DNA of 36,804 nucleotides from Actinomycetes bacterium (GTDB lineage Bacteria > Actinomycetota > Actinomycetes > Actinomycetales > Microbacteriaceae): positions 1 through 36,804 of the forward strand of contig JAEYVZ010000017.1 of the NCBI GenBank assembly GCA_023431405.1. Direction: 5' to 3'. A model generated the notes under the pieces. That model had not been told where the DNA came from. It searched no databases and saw only the letters and a program-made list of their open reading frames with translations. A program made the position numbers and the translations under genes. Below, piece by piece: positions 7,723-14,402 of this stretch (its first letter is position 1; every line of letters starts with the position of its first letter).

Positions 7723-8937
7723 TCAGACCGAGATGCCTGCGAGGCGCGCCGACGCCTCCGCGATGACCTCGACGCGCTTGCACGCCGCGAATCGCACGAG
7801 CGTCGCGAACTCGCCTCGCCGCTCGGGGGTGACGAACGCGGTGACCGGGATCGCCACCACACCGGCCAGCTCCGGAAGGATCCGGCAGAGCGCGTCGGCG
7901 TCCGTCACGCCCGCCCGCTCGCAGAGCGTGCGCGCGTCCGCGACAGTGAAGTAGCCGCCCTGCGGTGAGTGCACATCGAAGCCTGCGCTGCGCAAGCCCT
8001 CGCCCAGCAGCCGATGCTTGTCTGCGAGAGTCGTGGCAAGACCTGCGAAGAACGCGTAGGGAAGCCGGAGCCCCGTGGCGATCGCCGGCTGGAAGGGCGC
8101 GCCGTTCACGTAGGTGAGCCACTGCTTGACGGCCGCGACCGCCTCGATGAGAGGGGCGGGGGCCGTGATCCAGCCGATCTTCCAGCCCGTGGTCGAGAAC
8201 GTCTTCCCGGCCGAAGAGATCGACACCGTGCGATCCCAGGCTCCGGAGCGCGTCGCCACCGGCGTGTGGGCGGCGCCGAAGACGAGGTGCTCATACACCT
8301 CGTCGGTGACGATCACCGCGTCATGTCGATCGGCCAGCTCGACGATGAGATCCACGACCTCGCGATCGAAGACGGCACCCGTCGGGTTATGCGGATCGTT
8401 CACGAGAATGAGGCGCGTGCGGTCGCTGACGGCGCGACGGAGATCCTCGACATCCGGTTGGAAGTGGGGAGCGCGCAGCGGCACGGTCACCAGACGCGCG
8501 CCCGCGAGTGCGACGCATGCGGCGTAAGCGTCGTAGTACGGCTCGAACACGACCACCTCGTCTTCGGCGCTGTCGATGAGAGCGAGGATGGTGGCGGCCA
8601 GCGCCTCGGTGGCACCGGCCGTGACGAGAACCTCCCGCTCTGGGTCGACCGACAATCCGTAGAAGCGGTGCTGGTGCTCCGCGACCGCCTGCAGGAGATC
8701 AGCGGAGCCGCGGCCGGGAGGATACTGGTTCACGCCGCGAGCGATCGCCTCGCGGGCCGCTTCGAGCACTTCGACGGGGCCGTCTTCGTCGGGGAATCCC
8801 TGGCCCAGATTGATCGCGCCGGAGCGCACCGCGAGCGCGCTCATCTCGGCGAAGATGGTCGGCGCGGGCGTGCCGTCGGGGGAGAGGAGGCCGGCGCCAC
8901 GCGCCGCTCGTGACCACGCGCCGGGAATGTCTCGCAT
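7723..8937 (-). CDS. PLP-dependent aminotransferase, DapC-like (class I/II)
   Basis: A 404-residue fold-type I aminotransferase. Motifs are N-L-G-Q-G-F-P-D near residue 37, N-D-P-H-N-P-T-G (substrate/PLP site), V-T-D-E-V-Y-E-H, and the PLP lysine in S-S-A-G-K-T-F-S-T-T-G-W-K. It closely resembles mycobacterial Rv0858c, annotated as N-succinyldiaminopimelate aminotransferase. Kynurenine or methionine aminotransferase activity is also known in this subgroup. The open frame continues to 9273, but that part is Gly/Ala-rich shadow of the HtrA gene. The ATG at 8937 has a leaderless-type -10 seven bases upstream. It converges with the nitrilase gene, 23 bases away. Confidence 0.82.
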   Translation of the reverse strand: MRDIPGAWSRAARGAGLLSPDGTPAPTIFAEMSALAVRSGAINLGQGFPDEDGPVEVLEAAREAIARGVNQYPPGRGSADLLQAVAEHQHRFYGLSVDPEREVLVTAGATEALAATILALIDSAEDEVVVFEPYYDAYAACVALAGARLVTVPLRAPHFQPDVEDLRRAVSDRTRLILVNDPHNPTGAVFDREVVDLIVELADRHDAVIVTDEVYEHLVFGAAHTPVATRSGAWDRTVSISSAGKTFSTTGWKIGWITAPAPLIEAVAAVKQWLTYVNGAPFQPAIATGLRLPYAFFAGLATTLADKHRLLGEGLRSAGFDVHSPQGGYFTVADARTLCERAGVTDADALCRILPELAGVVAIPVTAFVTPERRGEFATLVRFAACKRVEVIAEASARLAGISV

Positions 8938-8944
8938 CGCGCTC

Positions 8945-8950
8945 AGGCTA
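8945..8950 (-). promoter_or_regulatory. leaderless-type -10 hexamer of the DapC-like gene
   Basis: TAGCCT on the minus strand, seven bases before the ATG at 8937. No Shine-Dalgarno sequence lies between, so transcription would start at or next to the A of the ATG. Confidence 0.6.
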
Positions 8951-9076
8951 CACGCATAGAGTCGTCCAGGCCCCGCCATAAGAAACGCACAGCAAGCGGC
9001 GTCATCCTGGATGTGCTTCCGGATCAGCCCCACGATCGATCGGCGGAAGCGAAGATTTCCCACAGAAGGAGCCGCA

Positions 9077-10546
9077 ATGAGCAACCAGCACCCCGGCGAC
9101 CACACGCCGGCAACAGAGGACGCCGCCGCAGGCGACGTCGCTGCCGCAGCGGAGACCGCACCGGCCGCCTCCGCTGCTCCTGAAGCATCCCAGACCATTC
9201 CGCCGCGCCCGCCGCTGCCCGCCCACGGGAACCAGCCTTTCTCGTCGCCGTACGCGCAGCCCGCGCCCCACACCGCCCCGACCGTCGGCTACGGCACCGG
9301 GGCCGCCTTCGGCGCGGCCCCGCAGCCGGGTAACCCCCACGCCCCCGGGGCCCCGGCAGACTCCGGCCGCATCGGTGCCGGCAAGATCGTCGCGATCATG
9401 GTCGCTGCAGCCCTCGTGGGCGGTGCGGCCGGTGTCGGCGGAGCCGCCGCAGCCACCTCGCTGTTCGGCACCTCCACCGTCGTGGCAGCCGGCCCCTCGA
9501 GCGTCACGGTCAACAACACCGACGAGGTCACCCAGACCACCGCCATCGCGGCGAAGGTGCTGCCGAGCGTCGTCACGATCTCGGCGTCGTCGTCGGGAGC
9601 GGGGGGCACCGGTTCGGGCGTCGTCCTGAGCGACGACGGCTACGTCGTCACCAACACCCACGTCGTCACGCTCGACGGCGCGACCGGTGACGCCGACATC
9701 ACCGCGACCACCTCCGACGGCAAGGTCTACCAGGCCACGGTCGTCGGCACAGATCCGATGTACGACCTCGCCGTCATCAAGCTCGAAGACGCGTCAGGCC
9801 TGACCCCGATCGAGTTCGCCGATTCGGCGAAGCTCAACGTGGGGGATGCCGCGGTCGCCGTGGGCGCACCCCTCGGCCTGTCGAACACCGTGACCACCGG
9901 GATCGTGAGCGCACTGAACCGCTCGATCCAGATCGCCTCGTCGGCCGCGCCCGAGCAGGGCGACCAGCAGCAGGGCGGCCAGGACTCGCCGTTCCAGTTC
10001 GACTTCGGCCAGGGCCAGCAGCAGGGTTCACCCAAGAGCTCCATCTCGATCTCCGTGATTCAGACGGACGCCGCGATCAACCCCGGCAACTCGGGCGGTG
10101 CGCTCGTCGACTCCGAGGGCAAGCTCATCGGCATCAACGTCGCGATCGCCTCCGCCGGCGGGTCGAGCTCGGGTGAGGCGGGATCGATCGGCGTGGGATT
10201 CTCCATCCCCTCCAACATCGTCCAGCGCATCACCGACGAGATCATCGCCGACGGCGAGGCCACGCACGGCCTGCTCGGCGCGATGGTCGGCGATGCGGCC
10301 AGCCGCGACGGTGCGACCAGCGCCGGTGCCTACATCAGCGAGGTCACCCCGGGCGGGGCGGCGGCCGAGGCCGGTCTCCAGGAAGGCGACGTCGTCACGT
10401 CGTTCGCAGGCCTTCCGATCACCGATGCCACCGATCTGACCGCGCAGGTGCGTGCGCTGGCGGGAGGCGCCACGGCGACGATCGTCTACGAACGAGACGG
10501 CCAGACCAAGACCGCTGAGGTGACGCTCGGCACCCTCACCCCCTGA
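9077..10546 (+). CDS. HtrA/DegP-like membrane-anchored serine protease with PDZ domain
   Basis: A 489-residue S1C-family protease. Residues 1-100 are a low-complexity Ala/Pro cytoplasmic tail. Residues 103-126 form one membrane anchor, so the catalytic part faces outside. The triad is H195 (N-T-H-V-V), D230 (Y-D-L-A-V) and S339 (G-N-S-G-G). A PDZ domain covers about 395-485. Between the two beta barrels, at about residues 291-322, is an insertion rich in Gln and Gly that is longer than in typical homologues. The start is ATG 9077 with AGAAGGAG upstream. An upstream extension to 9011 lacks support. Envelope protein quality control is the expected role. Confidence 0.92.
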   Translation: MSNQHPGDHTPATEDAAAGDVAAAAETAPAASAAPEASQTIPPRPPLPAHGNQPFSSPYAQPAPHTAPTVGYGTGAAFGAAPQPGNPHAPGAPADSGRIGAGKIVAIMVAAALVGGAAGVGGAAAATSLFGTSTVVAAGPSSVTVNNTDEVTQTTAIAAKVLPSVVTISASSSGAGGTGSGVVLSDDGYVVTNTHVVTLDGATGDADITATTSDGKVYQATVVGTDPMYDLAVIKLEDASGLTPIEFADSAKLNVGDAAVAVGAPLGLSNTVTTGIVSALNRSIQIASSAAPEQGDQQQGGQDSPFQFDFGQGQQQGSPKSSISISVIQTDAAINPGNSGGALVDSEGKLIGINVAIASAGGSSSGEAGSIGVGFSIPSNIVQRITDEIIADGEATHGLLGAMVGDAASRDGATSAGAYISEVTPGGAAAEAGLQEGDVVTSFAGLPITDATDLTAQVRALAGGATATIVYERDGQTKTAEVTLGTLTP

Positions 10547-10566
10547 GCGGATCGCCACCCGCTCTG

Positions 10567-10607
10567 AAGGACGCCACCGCGCGATAGGCTCGCGTGGTGG
10601 CGTCCTT
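10567..10607. other. 12-bp perfect hairpin overlapping the start of the next gene
   Basis: AAGGACGCCACC (10567-10578) and GGTGGCGTCCTT (10596-10607) are perfect complements with a 17-base loop. It follows the htrA stop by 20 bases and could be its terminator, though there is no U-tract (it ends TT-CTC). The right arm contains the GTG start at 10597 of the downstream transferase. The -10 of that gene lies in the loop. Confidence 0.7.
10585..10590 (+). promoter_or_regulatory. leaderless-type -10 hexamer of the first glycerophosphotransferase
   Basis: TAGGCT, six bases before GTG 10597. A transcript starting at the G of the GTG would exclude the left hairpin arm. The hairpin would therefore affect only read-through transcripts from htrA. 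Confidence 0.6.
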
Positions 10608-11826
10608 CTCGTTCGGCGCGGGCAACGCCGCGAAGCTCCTGCGGATCCCCGTGTACGCCGCCGGCCGTCTCGCGACGTGGGTGATCCCGCGCACTCGCGA
10701 TCAGTGGGTGTTCGGCTGCGCCGTCGGCATCGCCGATGGGGCGCTCGCCCTGTGGAAGCGCGCGGCAGCGGAGGGAGAGCAGGCGGTGTGGCTCACGGCC
10801 GACGCCGCGCAGGATGCCGAAGCCGCCGCCCTCGGCATCCCGACGGTGCGCCGTGATGGTCTCGCCGGGTTCTGGCGCACGGCGCGGGCGCGTGTCGTCG
10901 TCGTGACGCACGGGTTCGGGGACGTCAACCGGTACGCCACGCAGGGCGCTCTCATCGTCCAGCTCTGGCACGGCATCCCCCTCAAGCGCATCGGGCTGGA
11001 TTCGCCCGCGACCGTGCGTGCGCCCCTGCCTGCGCTGCGCCGCATCGTGAAGATGCTCTACCGGGCGACCCAGCGACGCATCGCGGTCATCCCGGCCGCC
11101 TCCCATCTCGTGCGGGGCCGGCTGGAGTCGGCATTCTCCCTCGGCGACCCGCAGGTGCCCGTCACGGGCGAACCGCGGGTCGACGTGCTGTCGACCGGCA
11201 CGCGCGAGGAGCGCACGACGCTCGCGAAGAACCGGCTGCAGGAGGTCGTGGGCGACCTCGGCGACCGTCGTGTCGTCCTCTACGCTCCCACCTGGCGCGA
11301 TGGGGCCGACGACCCGGCCGTCCCGTCGGCCGACGACTGGCGCGCGATCCACGCGACTCTGGAGCGGCACGACGCGGTCCTCCTCATCCGCTCGCACCCT
11401 CTGGGTGCAGGCGACTACCGTGCCGGTCTGGGCACGCGCGTCCGCATGCTCAGCAGCGACCTCGTGAACGACGTCACACCGTTGCTGCCCGCCGTGAGCG
11501 TTCTGGTCACCGACTATTCGTCGCTGGTGTTCGACGCCGCCCTCGTTCCGCTGCCCGTCGTCTTCCTCGCCCCGGATGCCGAGGACTACGCGCGGGAGCG
11601 CGGCTTCTACGGCCGTTACGACGACGTCACCGCCGGTTCGGAGGCGCGGACGTGGGCGGACGCGGCACGACAGCTGTCCGACGTGCTGGGCGACGCGGGG
11701 GAGCGGGAGAAGCGCCTCACCCGTGCTCGCGACCTCGATGAGGCCGTGCACGCCTTCCGCGACGGTCGCAACACGGAGCGCGTCTACTCCCACATCCGTG
11801 CGCGAATGCCGAGGAGGCAGCGATGA
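10597..11826 (+). CDS. CDP-glycerol glycerophosphotransferase family protein (TagB/TagF type), first copy
   Basis: A 409-residue GT-B-fold transferase that moves glycerol phosphate (or a similar alditol phosphate) from a CDP donor onto a lipid-linked wall glycopolymer at the inner membrane face. Key motifs are W-H-G-I-P-L-K at about residues 124-130 (catalytic His) and V-T-D-Y-S-S-L-V-F-D-A (donor site). The N-terminus has amphipathic basic residues suited to membrane docking. Two tandem GTGs (10594, 10597) are possible starts. I prefer 10597 because it sits six bases after TAGGCT. It overlaps the next gene by ATGA. Donor and acceptor are not readable from sequence. Confidence 0.85.
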   Translation: MASFSFGAGNAAKLLRIPVYAAGRLATWVIPRTRDQWVFGCAVGIADGALALWKRAAAEGEQAVWLTADAAQDAEAAALGIPTVRRDGLAGFWRTARARVVVVTHGFGDVNRYATQGALIVQLWHGIPLKRIGLDSPATVRAPLPALRRIVKMLYRATQRRIAVIPAASHLVRGRLESAFSLGDPQVPVTGEPRVDVLSTGTREERTTLAKNRLQEVVGDLGDRRVVLYAPTWRDGADDPAVPSADDWRAIHATLERHDAVLLIRSHPLGAGDYRAGLGTRVRMLSSDLVNDVTPLLPAVSVLVTDYSSLVFDAALVPLPVVFLAPDAEDYARERGFYGRYDDVTAGSEARTWADAARQLSDVLGDAGEREKRLTRARDLDEAVHAFRDGRNTERVYSHIRARMPRRQR

Positions 11827-13265
11827 TCCACGCAGGCTTTCGTGAGGGACCGGTCCTCGAACTGTCGGGCACGGGCGCGCGGCCCCGGTCGGTGACGCTG
11901 CGTGGCCCCCGCGCGACGACGACGGGGAGGATCACCGGCGGCGGCAAGACATGGCGAGCCGTCGTGGCTCTGCGCGCCGCGCGGTGGGACGGGCCGGAGC
12001 TGCCGCTCCCGACGGGAGACTACGACGTCGAGGTGATCGGCGCCGACGGCGAGCGGATCGAGATCGACTCCGTGCTTCCGCTCACCCAGCTCGGCACGCT
12101 GCGCGCACAGCTGGCCGGACCCCGCCTCGTGATCGGACCGCCGATCGATCCCGCCTATGACTCCGGAGAGGGCCAGGACGCACTCGAGCGACGGTATGCG
12201 ACCCGTCCGCAGGGCCTGGAGAACGCGGTCTTCTTCGAGAGCTTCTACGGCCGCAACGCGAGCTGCAACCCGTTGGCCATCGATCGGGAGCTCGCACGGA
12301 GGGCTCCCGGCATCCGGCGCTACTGGAGTGTCGTCGACTTCTCGGTCCCCGTACCCGAGGGGGCTGTCGCAGTCGTCGAAGGGAGTCCGGAGTGGTGGCG
12401 TGCGCGCGGCGCGGCACGCCTGCTCGTCGTCAACGACTGGCTGCGGCGTCGGTTCTCGCGTCGGCCGGGGCAGGTCGTGCTGCAGACCTGGCACGGGACG
12501 CCCCTGAAGCGACTCGCGCTCCACCGCGCCGGCTTCCATCCTCGGCGCGCGCTCGCCGTCATCCGCGAAGCACGGCGGTGGAACGTGCTGCTCGCCCAGA
12601 ACTCCTATGCGGCCAGGATCCTGCGCGCCGCCTACGCCTTCCGGCGGCCGGTCTGGGTCGAGGGCTACCCGCGCAACGATGTGCTCGTCACGGGTGATGC
12701 GGCGGCCGTACGCAAGGAGCTCGGTCTCCCGGCGGGCGAACGGGTGATCCTCTATGCGCCGACGTGGCGCGACGACCGCGAGCAGATGGTCGACTTCCTC
12801 GACCTGGATGCCCTCGCTCGCGAGGCGGATGCCGTGGTGCTCGTCCGCGGACACTCCCGCACGCTGCTCCCGGGCGCCGACGCGGTGGGCACGCGCGTGC
12901 GCGACATGACCGCCTATCCTGACATCTCGCGCCTGCTCCTTGCCGCCGACGCACTCATCACCGACTACTCCTCGGTGATGTTCGACTTCACCGTCACGGG
13001 CAAGCCCGTGTACTTCTTCGCACCCGACCTCGATCACTACCGGGGCGAGCTGCGAGGGTTCTACTTCGACCTCGAGCAGCATGCTCCCGGTCCGCTCGTG
13101 GCCACGCAGGACGACCTCGTCGCGGCGCTGAACGACGCATCCGTCCGTGAGCGTTACGCCGAGCGTTATGCGAGGTGGCGGGAGCGGTTCAACGCCCGCG
13201 ATGACGGCCGCGCCGCACAACGCGTCGTCTCCCGCATCCTCGATCAGCGTCTCGTGGAGCCCTGA
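11823..13265 (+). CDS. CDP-glycerol glycerophosphotransferase family protein, second copy with N-terminal extension
   Basis: A 480-residue relative of the upstream gene. Residues 1 to about 115 form an extra, beta-rich region (alternating hydrophobic residues and Gly/Thr turns) absent from the first copy. The transferase domain follows, with W-H-G-T-P-L-K-R-L near residue 225 and I-T-D-Y-S-S-V-M-F-D-F near residue 380. N-terminal to the domain is F-F-E-S-F-Y-G-R-N-A-S-C-N-P, also seen in the fused protein at 14399-16909, which suggests these two are closer paralogues. The start overlaps the previous stop (ATGA). Co-expression of both copies is likely; they may act at different steps (priming and polymerisation). 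Confidence 0.87.
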   Translation: MIHAGFREGPVLELSGTGARPRSVTLRGPRATTTGRITGGGKTWRAVVALRAARWDGPELPLPTGDYDVEVIGADGERIEIDSVLPLTQLGTLRAQLAGPRLVIGPPIDPAYDSGEGQDALERRYATRPQGLENAVFFESFYGRNASCNPLAIDRELARRAPGIRRYWSVVDFSVPVPEGAVAVVEGSPEWWRARGAARLLVVNDWLRRRFSRRPGQVVLQTWHGTPLKRLALHRAGFHPRRALAVIREARRWNVLLAQNSYAARILRAAYAFRRPVWVEGYPRNDVLVTGDAAAVRKELGLPAGERVILYAPTWRDDREQMVDFLDLDALAREADAVVLVRGHSRTLLPGADAVGTRVRDMTAYPDISRLLLAADALITDYSSVMFDFTVTGKPVYFFAPDLDHYRGELRGFYFDLEQHAPGPLVATQDDLVAALNDASVRERYAERYARWRERFNARDDGRAAQRVVSRILDQRLVEP

Positions 13266-13331
13266 CGGGGAGACCGGGGAGGACGCCCGATCCACACAGG
13301 CGCCGGCCTGGTGGGCTCACCTGGTGGGCGC

Positions 13332-14402
13332 TCAGGGCAGCGGCGTATTGCGATCGAGCCGTGATGTGTCGACGGTGTCATGGGCGCCGCGGGCGATTCC
13401 GAGCAGGAAGCCGGCGCCCCAGGCGAGATGCATCGTGGGAATGACGATGAGGGTCCACAGTCGCTCCCGCCATCCGAGCCTTGGCGCGAACACAGCGACG
13501 GCGGCGACGACCATCGCGTACGCGGCGAACGGCACGCACGCCAGCGCTGCGACGACGGCGGCAGTCGGTGCGAGAGCGCGCGTCGCGAGGAGGGCGGTGG
13601 AGACGATGGCGGCCACCGTCGCGACGACCAGGAGCGGGGGAGCGAAGAAGCGGAGCGAGTTGCGTCTGCCGAAGCGTCGCACCAGCTCTCCGCGCCACGT
13701 GCCGGTGGCGCGGAACTGCTGCACGAGGCGCACCCAGCTCTCTCGGGGCCAGTACGTGACCGACAGGGCTGGGTCGAACCACACGCGGTAGCCGGCACGG
13801 CGGATACGCAGGTTCAGCTCCCAGTCTTCGCCCCGTCGGATCGACTCATCGAAGCCGCCGACCTCTTCGACGACGTCGCGTCTCATGACTCCGAGATACG
13901 CCGACTCGGCCTCGCCTTCGTGAGTGCCGCCGTGGTAGGCACCGCCGCCGAGGCCGATGGGGGAGTTGTACGCGAAGGCGACCGCTCTCTGGAACGGCGT
14001 GCGTCCGTCGGCGCGCATCACCCCGCCGACGTTGGCGGCGCGCACACGTTCGAGCGTCTCCAGTGCCCGAGCCGTATACCCTGCCGCGAGCTCCGAATGC
14101 GCATCGACCCGGACGATGGTCGGATGCGCGCCGGCCGCGATGGCGAGGTTCAACCCGATGGGGATGTCGGCGGCCGGGTTGTCGACGAGACGGATGCGGG
14201 AGTCTTTCGCCGCGAGAGCCTGTGCGAGCTCGGTCGTGCCGTCATGAGACGGGCCGAGGGCGAGCACGAGCTCGCGGGGGCCCTCGAAGTCCTGCGCCAG
14301 CACCGTCTCGACGGCGCGGGCGAGGTAGTCGCGTTCATTCAGCACCGGCATGACGAACGTGACGCCTGCACCGGCGGGCGGGGCGGCGGCGTCGCGGGTC
14401 AT
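13332..14402 (-). CDS. GT2 glycosyltransferase with C-terminal membrane helices
   Basis: A 356-residue protein. The GT-A domain begins V-T-F-V-M-P-V-L-N-E-R. The metal-binding D-A-H (V-R-V-D-A-H) stands for DxD. The acceptor-side motif is G-E-D-W-E-L-N, equivalent to the ED element of family 2. Three to four hydrophobic segments follow residue 240. It resembles succinoglycan-type (ExoA-like) membrane glycosyltransferases acting on lipid-linked sugars. The ATG at 14402 overlaps the stop of the upstream fused transferase by ATGA. The open frame upstream to 14942 is Arg-rich shadow sequence. It converges on the second glycerophosphotransferase with a 66-base gap. Confidence 0.85.
   Translation of the reverse strand: MTRDAAAPPAGAGVTFVMPVLNERDYLARAVETVLAQDFEGPRELVLALGPSHDGTTELAQALAAKDSRIRLVDNPAADIPIGLNLAIAAGAHPTIVRVDAHSELAAGYTARALETLERVRAANVGGVMRADGRTPFQRAVAFAYNSPIGLGGGAYHGGTHEGEAESAYLGVMRRDVVEEVGGFDESIRRGEDWELNLRIRRAGYRVWFDPALSVTYWPRESWVRLVQQFRATGTWRGELVRRFGRRNSLRFFAPPLLVVATVAAIVSTALLATRALAPTAAVVAALACVPFAAYAMVVAAVAVFAPRLGWRERLWTLIVIPTMHLAWGAGFLLGIARGAHDTVDTSRLDRNTPLP

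Noticed and set aside
8938..9273. N-terminal extension of the DapC-like aminotransferase
   Set aside because: Gly/Ala-rich shadow of the HtrA coding strand. The leaderless -10 supports ATG 8937.
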